Source: JAKFVC01 sp040386595 (GTDB taxonomy: Bacteria > Planctomycetota > Planctomycetia > Planctomycetales > Planctomycetaceae). From it: DNA of 30,244 bases. The position numbers were made by a program, and so were the translations under genes. Below are positions 14,698 to 23,205 of the stretch, one piece after another. The notes beneath the pieces were generated by a model. That model worked only from the letters and a program-made list of their open reading frames with translations, ran no database searches and had not been told where the DNA came from. The stretch covers positions 1 to 30,244 of the forward strand of contig JAZKFE010000040.1 of NCBI GenBank assembly GCA_040386595.1, in the 5' to 3' direction. Positions within the stretch are counted from its first letter, which is position 1; each line of letters opens with the position of its first letter.

Positions 14698-16257
14698 TCA
14701 GAGTTCTTCACGATACGCTCGGGAAAGCCGTCCGCACGCGCGTGACAGCTCCGACACCTGCTTGCGGATGACATCGAGCGAATCCCCATTTTCCACAAGA
14801 TGTTCTAGCGTTTCGAGTTTGTCACTGACAACGCGTGCCTTCATGCGGTGGTACTCACTTAAGCGACCGTAACGGAGATATGTTCCCACTTGGAGTCGAC
14901 GATTCCAGCCTTCGCAGATGGGGATCCAGTGCAGAGCATGCTCGTTCTGGCCGGTCATCGCTGCGGTCAGGGCTTCCGTTTCCGCAAGTTTCAGTTCATC
15001 CAATGTCTCCGTGGGAGAAGGGTAATAGGCAAAACAGCCGACAACGCTGAAGGCCACAATTGAGAGCAGCCCGGCGACAGCGAGAATCGGCCCTGGCACC
15101 ACGATGTCCCAGGCTCCCCGTGCTAACGCGACAGAGTCGTCCGTCTTCCTGTTCAACCACGTTTCAATAACCCATGAACGATCCAGACATTTCAAGAACA
15201 AGCCTAAGGTCATCAGGCTGCCCATCAGGATCGCTCCAGCGATTTCATGCAGCTGCGTTTCCAGTTTGACCCGTCGCCAAATCTCGGCGAGATAGCCTCC
15301 GGTGGGACTCACGCCCACGACGAACGGGCAACAATAACTATCAAAAGCATGCGTATGATCGGCCGGTTCGATATCTTTCGGGTAGAGCGGACGCTCGATG
15401 CAGTACGACAAGGTGATCACCACCAGCAACATCAGCCCCATCCAGATGCCGGACTTTTTCCAGCCATAATTCAGGATCATCCAGGCAAGCAAACCGAGAT
15501 TCATGCCGGCCCCAAAAATCAACAGGATAAAAGCGGCGCCGATGGAGTTTCCGTGCTGAAACATCGAGCCCAACTGCCCCATGGCCGTCATGGGCGTGGC
15601 ATAGACGGGAATGGCAATGGCCGTCATCAACAGCGGAGAATAGGGATTATCATGCGCCATCGTGCGTTGAAGAATTCCCGCTGGGAGCAGCATGCTCAAT
15701 AACCCGCTGCCGCAAAGACCGATCAAAATCAAACCGGCCGTACCGCTGACCGATTCACGGGCCATGACGACCAAAACGGCCAGGAGTCGCTTGATGCCAT
15801 GGGGCGTCTCCGGGGGTTCTTCCGATTGAACCTCCGTGTTCGGAAACATCCAATCAAAAATCGTGCCCGAGATCGTCACGACGATCAACGAACAAAAGGC
15901 GAATGCGACGATCGTGATCGGCTTCGAAAGAGTGAGCCCATAGAGCATGGACAGCGGATCAAACAGCGGTGACGACAGGGCAAAAGCGAAGATCGTCCCC
16001 ACCGCAATCCCGCTGCGGCGCAACTGCTTGCAAATGGGAATGACACCCAGTGAGCATCCGGGAAGTAACATCCCGATCACCCATGACTGGAACAGGGAAG
16101 CCACCGTATTCGATCCGAATAGCCAACGCGTCTGCTTCTGTCCCATCATGCGGTGCAACAAGCCCACCACGCACAGACCAGTAAAAATAAAGGGTGCAGC
16201 CTGCAGCGTCGACTGCATGATCCGCAGGCAGGCTCCCCAAAAGATCGTCTCAAACAT
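14698..16257 (-). CDS. Permease of the ArsP_1/DUF318 type with extra C-terminal helical domain
   Basis: The protein has 519 residues from ATG 16257. About eight to ten TM helices are visible. The first half has the family signature LLPGCSLGVIPICKQLRRSG and then TIFAFALSSPLFDPLSMLYGL, corresponding to the C-x-C/S-G-x-x-P stretch of ArsP/YraQ permeases. The second half repeats it with AIPVYATPMTAMGQLGSMF and AFILLIFGAGMNLGLL. A long soluble C-terminus (about 420-519), rich in charged helices (SPTETLDELKLAETEALTAA, RVVSDKLETLEHLVENGDSL), is unusual for the family. Members export organoarsenicals or have unknown substrates; the substrate here is not evident. It is the last gene of the minus-strand unit, 30 bases after a lipoprotein gene. 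Metal linkage is inferred from the cluster. Confidence 0.78.
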   Translation of the reverse strand: MFETIFWGACLRIMQSTLQAAPFIFTGLCVVGLLHRMMGQKQTRWLFGSNTVASLFQSWVIGMLLPGCSLGVIPICKQLRRSGIAVGTIFAFALSSPLFDPLSMLYGLTLSKPITIVAFAFCSLIVVTISGTIFDWMFPNTEVQSEEPPETPHGIKRLLAVLVVMARESVSGTAGLILIGLCGSGLLSMLLPAGILQRTMAHDNPYSPLLMTAIAIPVYATPMTAMGQLGSMFQHGNSIGAAFILLIFGAGMNLGLLAWMILNYGWKKSGIWMGLMLLVVITLSYCIERPLYPKDIEPADHTHAFDSYCCPFVVGVSPTGGYLAEIWRRVKLETQLHEIAGAILMGSLMTLGLFLKCLDRSWVIETWLNRKTDDSVALARGAWDIVVPGPILAVAGLLSIVAFSVVGCFAYYPSPTETLDELKLAETEALTAAMTGQNEHALHWIPICEGWNRRLQVGTYLRYGRLSEYHRMKARVVSDKLETLEHLVENGDSLDVIRKQVSELSRACGRLSRAYREEL

Positions 16258-16287
16258 CGTCGTACTCCGAGGAGAAGAATAGGAGAC

Positions 16288-16776
16288 TCAAAGTCGTTGA
16301 TCCGCCGCCGGAACAAGACCACGAAGGGACTCAATGGCGCGGCGGCATTCGTCACGAGTTCCGTTCTGCGGTCGGCCCCCGGCGTTCACGGCTGCAGCAG
16401 ACGATTGATAGAAGCCGGTGAGTTGAGTCGCACTGTGCTTCACCTGCTCCCAATCTGACTTCTTCAGATCTGAATCTGCGGCGATGGATGGCAGCCATTC
16501 CAGAATGTCGAGGACTTCCTTGAGCTCCCGTTTCACGTCAGCGGAGGCCGCGTGGCCGGCCTCTGCCTGGAGACGCATATCGCAACGTTCAAGTTGATTC
16601 ACGGCGGCGGCATAGGTCCCCGGATGATGCGCGGCCTGATGGTGTTCGAGGCGGGTCGCCTGCGGCGTGTTTCCTTGAAGAATCGAGGTATCCGTCGCTG
16701 CGGTACCGCAGCCGGAGGCAGCACCAAAAAACACACTGATCAAGGTGGCGAACGGCATGAAATATCTGTTGTGCAT
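16288..16776 (-). CDS. Small lipoprotein of planctomycete type
   Basis: The protein has 162 residues from ATG 16776, with AAGGA about 8 bases upstream. A TTG five codons earlier is less likely because it overlaps that site. The signal MHNRYFMPFATLISVFFGAASGC ends in a lipobox (AASGC), giving a mature lipoprotein. The rest is helical and polar: YAAAVNQLERCDMRLQAEAG, then ELKEVLDILEWLPSIAADSDLKKSDWEQVKHSA. The WLPSIAADSDLKKSDW pattern recurs in small planctomycete lipoproteins found beside cation-efflux genes (from memory). It lies between the MoxR and permease genes, 23 and 30 bases from them, and probably contacts the permease in the periplasm, which is inference. Confidence 0.7.
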   Translation of the reverse strand: MHNRYFMPFATLISVFFGAASGCGTAATDTSILQGNTPQATRLEHHQAAHHPGTYAAAVNQLERCDMRLQAEAGHAASADVKRELKEVLDILEWLPSIAADSDLKKSDWEQVKHSATQLTGFYQSSAAAVNAGGRPQNGTRDECRRAIESLRGLVPAADQRL

Positions 16777-16799
16777 CACACAATCCTTCAAACATAGTC

Positions 16800-17750
16800 T
16801 TAGGAAACGGAGACCGTTTTCAACAGCTCGCGGATGATTGATTCCGGATCGTCACGCTCGATACCAAGCCGCACACTCAGCACCGGCAACGCCACGTCCT
16901 GAACGTCATCGGGTGTGACAAATTCTCTGGACCGTAAAAATGCCTGGGCCTGGGCGGCCCGTTGCCACGTCAACAGACCGCGCGGGCTGACTCCTAAGGA
17001 AATATGCGGATGCCGTCGCGTCGCCTGGGCCAGCCGCACCAGATAATCCTGAACCGACCGATCAATGCTGAGATGACGCACGCTCTGCTGCAGCCGGAAA
17101 AGTTGCCCCGGGACGAGAATCGCCGGTCTTGCCTCGCGGTCGTCAATCGTCGTCGCAGCGGCCGCTAACATTTCGATTTCATCATCCGATTCGGGATACC
17201 CCACGCTAAGCTTCATCGCGAAGCGGTCTAACTGGGCTTCCGGCAGCGGATAAGTTCCATGCTGCTCATGAGGATTCTGAGTGGCGATCACCAAGAACTG
17301 CGGAGAGAGCGGATGACGTAAACCGTCGACTGTGACCTGTCGTTCCGCCATCGCTTCCAGCAGAGCGCTCTGGGTGCGAGGCGTCGACCGGTTGATTTCA
17401 TCTGCCAGCAGGACCTCGGAAAACACCGGGCCCGGACGGAATTCAAACTCATGAGCCTTTTGATTGAAGATACTGAAACCTGTGATATCGCTGGGGAGCA
17501 GGTCGGGCGTGCATTGCACCCGAGCCAAGTGCCCGCCGACGGCATCGGCCAGTGCCTTGGCCAGGGTCGTCTTCCCAAGCCCCGGTCGGTCTTCAATCAA
17601 GAGATGTCCCTGTGCCAGCAAGCACACGAGCACATTCTCGATGACGTTTGGCTTGCCGCGCAGAACACCGTTCAGCGCGACGCGTACTTGATCGATACCC
17701 GCAAGATCTTGAGCATGTGAGGGGGAGAGCGGACAGGATTGAACAGGCAT
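16800..17750 (-). CDS. MoxR-family AAA+ ATPase
   Basis: The protein has 316 residues from ATG 17750; an in-frame ATG at 17792 would add 14 residues, and neither start has a clear ribosome binding site. The AAA_3 core shows IEDRPGLGKTT (Walker A, about 52-62), LARVQCTPDLLPSDITGFSIF, SEVLLADEINRSTPRTQSALLEAMAERQVT (Walker B DEIN 117-120), FLVIATQNPHEQHGTYPLPEAQLDRF (sensor 1), and the C-terminal lid with ISLGVSPRGLLTWQRAAQA. All catalytic motifs are present. MoxR ATPases act as chaperones or maturation factors for membrane or metal-dependent proteins and usually sit beside DUF58 genes. Here the order is DUF58, transglutaminase, MoxR, with a 64-base gap from the preceding stop. Confidence 0.93.
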   Translation of the reverse strand: MPVQSCPLSPSHAQDLAGIDQVRVALNGVLRGKPNVIENVLVCLLAQGHLLIEDRPGLGKTTLAKALADAVGGHLARVQCTPDLLPSDITGFSIFNQKAHEFEFRPGPVFSEVLLADEINRSTPRTQSALLEAMAERQVTVDGLRHPLSPQFLVIATQNPHEQHGTYPLPEAQLDRFAMKLSVGYPESDDEIEMLAAAATTIDDREARPAILVPGQLFRLQQSVRHLSIDRSVQDYLVRLAQATRRHPHISLGVSPRGLLTWQRAAQAQAFLRSREFVTPDDVQDVALPVLSVRLGIERDDPESIIRELLKTVSVS

Positions 17751-17814
17751 TATAATGATTGTGTCCCCAGCCAGGATTCTGTAGCCGGGCATGTATTACC
17801 ACGCCCAGCATGTG

Positions 17815-20181
17815 CTAACGCCGCGATGGTCGTGTGGATCTCCGACTGCGAAGGTCCTTAATATGTACTAAAGTAAAGTAATTAACGATATCGTGGCAGA
17901 TTTCGCGGAGATGTGATTCCGGTATCGCGGTTTGATGGGGTGGGGCATACTGCGCCCAATCGCTCATCCGGGAAAAGCGGCAGACGACATCGTGTTCCTG
18001 CGCTCCCTGTGTATCAGCCAGACTGAGCAGCCATTTTGAAGCAGTGTCTGAAGGACCGCGGACAAAACCGATCCATCGACAGCGATTCTCAAGGAGGAGC
18101 AGGGTACGCAGGACGTGCTGACGGGAATGCCGATCGCGCTGCAGATGCCACAAACCAGTCAGGATCCGATCACTCACCTCGGCACGAAAACGCCAGGCCG
18201 TGATTACGAGCAGGCTGCAGACCGCGTATGACCAACTGTTTTGCAAGACATGCATCACCACGGCGGTGAGGGTCTGCAGACAGCGTTGCCATAGATTCGG
18301 TGCGGGACGTAGGACTTCATAACCGGGTGTGGGTTCTAACGTGACCCACGTACCCGGGGAGGTATAGATTTCCAACCAGACATGAACGTCCCCACGGCCG
18401 ACAGGGGTATGTCGCGACTGCTGTTCGTATTTGGCGGGATCAACATAAAATCCGGTGACCACGCGGGTGGAATGGCCAAGCGAACGGAGCAGGAGCGCTG
18501 CCGCCGACGCAAACATGTAGTCATTGCCGCGTTTGGACTCAAACAGAAACTCGCCAACGGTATCGTCACAGCTTTCGGGCGCCCGATAGTCGCGATCGAC
18601 AATACAGGATGCGCGAAGGCGGGCGACAACGGCTTCAATGCGATTCCATGGGTTCGTAGAGGGGCCAGCCCAGGAATTGGCCAGTGCGGCCAGTTTTGCC
18701 TCGTCGACAGACTGCGGAACCTGCCTATGAATAGTATGTCCACTACTATTGTGAATAAGAGTCTCGCGCAAACGTTCTCGCCGGACAGTCCGGCTTTGTA
18801 CGTGAATCACAGTCAAATCGGGCAACTCATCACGATCCATCTTGATGATGCTGTTCTGCGCCCAAGCAAACAAATCTGCCCGGTCGACCTTATCGATATG
18901 AACGCCGACCAGCCCCGGTGGCGACGGGATCCGGTTGGTTTGCAGGTTGATAATCTTAAGTTGATGCGGTTCGGCCGGAGCGAGTACATCCTCCGGATCG
19001 GGCTGCGGTACTTGAATCCAGGGCTGTTGGCCCAGCATCGTGAGTTTGAGGTAATCGGGCATGCCGACCAGTTCTTCAGGAAACCACTCGACTCCGTCGA
19101 ACAAATCGAAGACTTCCAACCGCAAGTGTTGAGGTGCACGTCCCCCAACGTAAAGCAGCGCCGAACTCGTCACGTCTTGCTGGGCCTTGAGCTGTGGTGA
19201 TCGTGCTCGGCGTACAGTGGAGAATTGCTTGCCAAGCTTCTGCTGTTTAGCCATCCGCTCATGCGAGTGCTTCAGAAATTCAGGGCGCAGTGCGATCGCT
19301 CGGTCCGATTTCTGAACTTTCGGCGGCTTCCCATACATCTCATTGAAGACGTCATACAGGCTCGGTTTCGTCGACTCCATGAAAATTTCGGTTTCCACCG
19401 GCCCGAAACTCCGGGCATCGTCTGTCGCGGGAACCATGGCGTCCCCATCGTTGACGCCGCTCCGGGCGTAAGGATCGTTCCACTGGTCTCCGCCAGATGA
19501 CGGCAACCAGCCGGGCAGCGCACGTGCCGCCAGTGGAGCCACGACCGGGAGGATCGCCAACACCGGTAGTAAGAGCAGTGGAATCAATATCAGAAAATAC
19601 TTAGGAAAGCGTGGTTGCGTTGCCCCTATTAATTGTCCGCTAAGCGAATCCCAGTAGAGTCCCATCAACCACCAAATACCACATACTGTGAATAAGACGA
19701 CGAGCAGATGAACCACAGGATCGCTGGTAATTGCTGACGCAAAAATCATCAAAAACATGCTGACAACGCAGCACATGCGGTCGAACCCCCGTTGATAGGA
19801 AATCACGGCCAATCCGCAGACCAGATTGCGGAAACCGGCGAGTAATAAGAGTTCCAACGTATTACCGGCGTCAGAAGAGGCCCGTTGCACGGCTTCCACG
19901 GGAATCGGCAACAACGCGAGCACCAACAGCAGCACACTCGTCAAACGTCCTGGCACCAAGCCGATGCCTTTCCAGCGTGAGAAAACCCAATACATCCAGG
20001 TCATCACCGCCGCGATAATCGGAACCTTGACGGCGATCTGCCACCGCGTCCCGACAGCTTCCCATTGCGCAATTTCGAGCGTGGTCACAGCCAAGAGGGA
20101 GAGGATCAGCGGCAACGTTTCTGCGCGCAACGCCCTACCATGAACTCTCGTCCGTGCGACCAGCTCAATATTAGTGTTCAT
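17815..20181 (-). CDS. TgpA-like membrane transglutaminase-domain protein, catalytic Cys replaced
   Basis: The protein has 788 residues from ATG 20181, which has GGCGGAGG upstream and overlaps the DUF58 stop by 11 bases. Six or so TM helices fill the first 220 residues (DUF3488-like), followed by a long periplasmic part and one more TM near 650-670 (WSYAVCSLLVITAW). The transglutaminase core lies at about 520-625: TVGEFLFESKRGNDYMFASAAALLLRSLGHSTRVVTGFY, then GDVHVWLEIYTSPGTWVTLEPTPGYE. At the position of the nucleophile (normally G-x-C-x-x-FA) residue 554 is Asp; His600 and Glu616 (in place of Asp) remain. Thiol chemistry is therefore impossible as written. It may act as a binding or scaffold protein, or an upstream base change may have inactivated it. 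Next in the unit is MoxR. Confidence 0.88.
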   Translation of the reverse strand: MNTNIELVARTRVHGRALRAETLPLILSLLAVTTLEIAQWEAVGTRWQIAVKVPIIAAVMTWMYWVFSRWKGIGLVPGRLTSVLLLVLALLPIPVEAVQRASSDAGNTLELLLLAGFRNLVCGLAVISYQRGFDRMCCVVSMFLMIFASAITSDPVVHLLVVLFTVCGIWWLMGLYWDSLSGQLIGATQPRFPKYFLILIPLLLLPVLAILPVVAPLAARALPGWLPSSGGDQWNDPYARSGVNDGDAMVPATDDARSFGPVETEIFMESTKPSLYDVFNEMYGKPPKVQKSDRAIALRPEFLKHSHERMAKQQKLGKQFSTVRRARSPQLKAQQDVTSSALLYVGGRAPQHLRLEVFDLFDGVEWFPEELVGMPDYLKLTMLGQQPWIQVPQPDPEDVLAPAEPHQLKIINLQTNRIPSPPGLVGVHIDKVDRADLFAWAQNSIIKMDRDELPDLTVIHVQSRTVRRERLRETLIHNSSGHTIHRQVPQSVDEAKLAALANSWAGPSTNPWNRIEAVVARLRASCIVDRDYRAPESCDDTVGEFLFESKRGNDYMFASAAALLLRSLGHSTRVVTGFYVDPAKYEQQSRHTPVGRGDVHVWLEIYTSPGTWVTLEPTPGYEVLRPAPNLWQRCLQTLTAVVMHVLQNSWSYAVCSLLVITAWRFRAEVSDRILTGLWHLQRDRHSRQHVLRTLLLLENRCRWIGFVRGPSDTASKWLLSLADTQGAQEHDVVCRFSRMSDWAQYAPPHQTAIPESHLREICHDIVNYFTLVHIKDLRSRRSTRPSRR

Positions 20182-21463
20182 GACAGAGCCTCCGCCAACC
20201 GCGTTGAAACTGGCCGGCAATATCATCGCTCGATTCGATCACCAGCCAATGATGGGCAGCACAAAAACTCAGTGGCTTGTGGGGTATCTCCGGTTTAACT
20301 GTCGCAGCAGTCATCACGACGAGGCGTTGTCGTCCGCACGGATGCTGCAGCTTTGGCTGAATGTCGAGCCGGCGATCGGTCGTCACGACAACTTCGAGGA
20401 TCTCATGCCGGCGATGCGAACAGGTTTCCAGCGGATCATCGGACACCAGACCTTCACGCGGCAGTCTTGCCAGCTCGTCGAGAAATCGCTTCCAACCGAC
20501 CTCGCCGCCGCTGATACGATGCACGGTCGATCCGAGATGGCATTCAACAATGGCGTGTTGCTGGTGATAGATCTTGGCAATGCTGGCACCAAGCCGGATT
20601 GCCCATTCCATTGTGCCGTGCGCACCACGCCCCCTATGCACGGCGGGGTTCAGGTCAATCACGATCCGGACGGCCATCTGCGTGGCGGCTTGACGCTCGG
20701 TGACGATCAGCCGCCCGTGCCGCGCGGTTTGTGCCCAATGAACACGTCGCAAAGAATCGCCCTGCCGAAACGCGCGCGTTCCCGTGAAATCCCCGCATTC
20801 TCCAACCCGGTGCTCGCATAACAGGTCGTCCGAGGAATGCTGTTCCGTGGAATCTAGCATCACATCGAGTGGCGACACCTGCGGCCAGACCAGTAATTCA
20901 GTCGTGGTTTGCACAGACTTTCCAGCCTGTACTAAACCGAACGGGAATCCAGTAATGAGCCGCGGACATGTCAACGGGAACCGACCACGGCAGGGTGGAA
21001 AAAATTCCCAAACAAACTCACTCGTATGCCAACCAGGCACACTCGCCAAGGCGATTGCTGCGGCCTGTGCCGATGCGTCCTCCGGAAAGAAACCGTCACG
21101 CAGCGTTAGACCCCAGACTGGCCATGGCCACCTGTTGTGTATCCGTAACCGGGCACGCGTGGGCTGCTGTTCGGTGGCCCGAGAATGCACGAACTGCAAG
21201 TCACTCTGCAATCCCCGGATCGCCAGCACTGGCCAGATCCAGCCCAACGCTAGGGTGCACAGGATCGCCCCAAACGCAACAAACGCGATCGGCTGCACAA
21301 ACACCGCGCAAGCCAAAGCCGCAACTCCCGCCAACGCCAGGCTCGCCTCCGGTCGTTTAATCCAATAGACCCACCGATTCGCGCTGGGGCAGAAATCATG
21401 ATGCAGCATCGCATGCAGTGCGTCAGGCCATGATCTTCGTACCGGGATCGGCGTTCCGGACAT
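20171..21463 (-). CDS. DUF58 domain membrane protein
   Basis: The protein has 430 residues from ATG 21463 with AGGAGAG upstream. Two hydrophobic helices lie at about 40-80 (ASLALAGVAALACAVFVQPIAFVAFGAILCTLAL). A beta-rich domain follows (RARLRIHNRWPWPVWGLTLRDGFF, FPPCRGRFPLTCPRLITGFPFGLVQA). The DUF58 hallmark is GECGDFTGTRAFRQGDSLRRVHW, then ARHGRLIVTERQ (about 237-275). Its von-Willebrand-like end is degenerate. DUF58 proteins work with MoxR ATPases; the biochemical role is not settled. It is the first gene of the minus-strand unit and overlaps the transglutaminase start by 11 bases. Its leader holds a promoter and a TGCAAA-N3-TTTGCA palindrome. Confidence 0.92.
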   Translation of the reverse strand: MSGTPIPVRRSWPDALHAMLHHDFCPSANRWVYWIKRPEASLALAGVAALACAVFVQPIAFVAFGAILCTLALGWIWPVLAIRGLQSDLQFVHSRATEQQPTRARLRIHNRWPWPVWGLTLRDGFFPEDASAQAAAIALASVPGWHTSEFVWEFFPPCRGRFPLTCPRLITGFPFGLVQAGKSVQTTTELLVWPQVSPLDVMLDSTEQHSSDDLLCEHRVGECGDFTGTRAFRQGDSLRRVHWAQTARHGRLIVTERQAATQMAVRIVIDLNPAVHRGRGAHGTMEWAIRLGASIAKIYHQQHAIVECHLGSTVHRISGGEVGWKRFLDELARLPREGLVSDDPLETCSHRRHEILEVVVTTDRRLDIQPKLQHPCGRQRLVVMTAATVKPEIPHKPLSFCAAHHWLVIESSDDIAGQFQRGWRRLCHEH

Positions 21464-21508
21464 GAAAGCTCTCCTGGGGTGTGATGGGACAATTCGGGTC
21501 CCCTACTG

Positions 21509-21557
21509 ACGATATCGACTTCACCTGCACTCGTCAATCTCTTGCAAATGTTTTGCA
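21509..21557 (-). promoter_or_regulatory. Promoter and adjacent TGCAAA-N3-TTTGCA operator of the DUF58 unit
   Basis: On the minus strand TTGACG (21537-21532) and TATCGT (21514-21509) are spaced by 17 bases, a fair sigma-70 pair. Six bases upstream of the -35, TGCAAA-TGT-TTTGCA (21543-21557 on the plus strand) is a perfect 6-3-6 palindrome. The placement suits a transcription factor site. The factor is unknown; a Fur/Zur-type regulator is one possibility. Confidence 0.45.
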
Positions 21558-21665
21558 TTAAAATTCATTGTGCACGAAGGGAGAGCTACTTGAATTCGGT
21601 CGATGGCGGCAGACTGGACTGTGCTCCGATCCGAGGCAACAGTAATCAACAAGCCATAAACGCAT

Positions 21666-21687
21666 TTAAATTGCAATTGCAATTTAA
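21666..21687 (+). promoter_or_regulatory. Perfect 22-bp AT-rich palindrome upstream of the COG0523 gene (Zur-like operator?)
   Basis: The sequence is an exact palindrome with half-site TTAAATTGCAA, so it carries two TTGCAA/TTGCAA cores. A possible -10 (TAGTCT, 21701-21706) lies 18 bases after TTGCAA 21677-21682, so the palindrome would cover the -35. COG0523 genes are classically repressed by Zur, whose sites are AT-rich palindromes of similar length, though this exact sequence is not a Zur consensus I know. Confidence 0.5.
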
Positions 21688-21857
21688 GTTCAAATACTGC
21701 TAGTCTATGCAGGTGAATGCAGTCGCTCGCCATGAGCGACCATCTGGGGTGCGGCGCCTCGCTGGCTGTCGCAAGCACGTTCGAAATGGCTGCCCCCCTA
21801 TTCGTTTTCGGTTCTAAACTATTTGATTTGACTTTCAGGAGGTTTGATTCGCTCATC

Positions 21858-23114
21858 ATGAATTTGACATCGAACACCATTCCGCCCGGCCAACGTCTTC
21901 CGGTGACGGTATTGTCCGGTTTTTTAGGCGCGGGCAAGACCACGCTCCTGAACCATGTGTTGCACAATCGCGAGGGCCTGCGAGTCGCAGTCATTGTGAA
22001 CGACATGAGTGAGGTCAACATTGACGCGCGTCTCGTGCGCGATGCCGGCGCGGACCTGAGTCGCGTTGATGAGAAGCTGATCGAAATGAGTAACGGCTGC
22101 ATCTGCTGTACATTAAGAGAAGATCTGCTCGTGGAAGTGTCGCGTCTCGCCCGTGAAGGGCGTTTCGACTATCTCCTGATCGAGTCAACGGGCATCTCAG
22201 AACCCCTTCCGGTCGCGGAAACCTTTACTTTCGAGGATGAGCAGGGGCTGAGTCTGTCGCAATTGGCACGACTAGATACGCTGGTCACCGTCGTGGATGC
22301 GGCCCAGTTCGGCCGGGACTTTGAATCGGTCGATGCGCTCTGTGATCGTGAGATCGGACTCAACACAGAAGATGACCGCAATATTGTCGACTTGCTGGTG
22401 GAACAAGTGGAATTCGCAAACGTCATTGTGCTCAATAAGATCGATCTGGTTAATGAGCAGGAACTCGGTCGACTGCAAGCGATACTTCAGCATCTCAATC
22501 CCGAAGCCCGGATTGTGTATGCCGAACGGGGCAGGGTACCTCTCAAGCAAGTAATGAATACCGGTACGTTCGACTTTGAGAAGGCTGCCGCAGCGCCTGG
22601 CTGGTTGCAGGAACTGCGTGGGGAGCACATTCCCGAGACGGCAGAATATGGGATCTCCAGCTTTGTTTATCGGGCACGACGTCCCTTCCATTCCGCGAGG
22701 TTGTTCTCGCTGATGGAGTCGGATGTGATGGATTCTGTCATCCGCTCTAAAGGCTATTTATGGCTGGCTACGCGGCCGGAATACGCCGGCGTGTGGTCGC
22801 AGGCCGGCGGTTGCTGCGAGCTGGAGGTGGGGGGCCAGTGGTGGTACGAAACCCCTCAAGATGACTGGCCGAATGACCCGGAATTGCGAGCCGAACTTGA
22901 ATCTCAATGGATGCCCGAAGTGGGCGATCGTCGGCAGGAACTTGTTTTCATCGCAGTCGACCTGGATGCCGAACAACTAACGGCCCAGCTGGATGCCTGC
23001 CTGCTAACTGACGAGGAATGGCAAGCGGGGCAGGAAATCTGGTCGCGCGGTGATGATCCATTTCCTGAGTGGCAGTTCGCCCCTGACGAGGAAGATGAAG
23101 GCCACGAAAATTAA
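21858..23114 (+). CDS. COG0523 (CobW/YjiA/ZNG1-type) metallochaperone GTPase
   Basis: The protein has 418 residues from ATG 21858. AGGAGG at 21837-21842 is 15 bases upstream, farther than usual; the longer open frame from 21717 runs through the regulatory region and is unlikely to be coding. Walker A is GFLGAGKT (21-28). The COG0523 metal motif is C81-I-C83-C84, within EMSNGCICCTLREDL. LLIESTGISEP and VLNKIDL are the G3 and G4 elements. The CobW_C domain spans about 270-385 (ISSFVYRARRPFHSARLF, GYLWLATRPEYAGVWSQAGG). An acidic tail with one His ends it. The family delivers zinc or cobalt to client enzymes using GTP. It is divergent from the DUF58-to-permease unit and shares its regulatory region. 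Confidence 0.9.
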   Translation: MNLTSNTIPPGQRLPVTVLSGFLGAGKTTLLNHVLHNREGLRVAVIVNDMSEVNIDARLVRDAGADLSRVDEKLIEMSNGCICCTLREDLLVEVSRLAREGRFDYLLIESTGISEPLPVAETFTFEDEQGLSLSQLARLDTLVTVVDAAQFGRDFESVDALCDREIGLNTEDDRNIVDLLVEQVEFANVIVLNKIDLVNEQELGRLQAILQHLNPEARIVYAERGRVPLKQVMNTGTFDFEKAAAAPGWLQELRGEHIPETAEYGISSFVYRARRPFHSARLFSLMESDVMDSVIRSKGYLWLATRPEYAGVWSQAGGCCELEVGGQWWYETPQDDWPNDPELRAELESQWMPEVGDRRQELVFIAVDLDAEQLTAQLDACLLTDEEWQAGQEIWSRGDDPFPEWQFAPDEEDEGHEN

Positions 23115-23205
23115 ATCTAACTCTGATCGCAGGGTGGCCCCACCGACTTTAGGAGTTGATCGATATGAACAAACACCGATATCGATTCAAGAACAAGGCC
23201 ACCGC

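Noticed and set aside
18382..19200. Plus-strand frame of 272 codons
   Set aside because: It lies antisense to the transglutaminase gene, which has clear domains; it is a shadow frame due to codon bias.
20174..21368. Long plus-strand frames opposite the DUF58 gene
   Set aside because: Antisense shadows of a gene with unambiguous DUF58 motifs.
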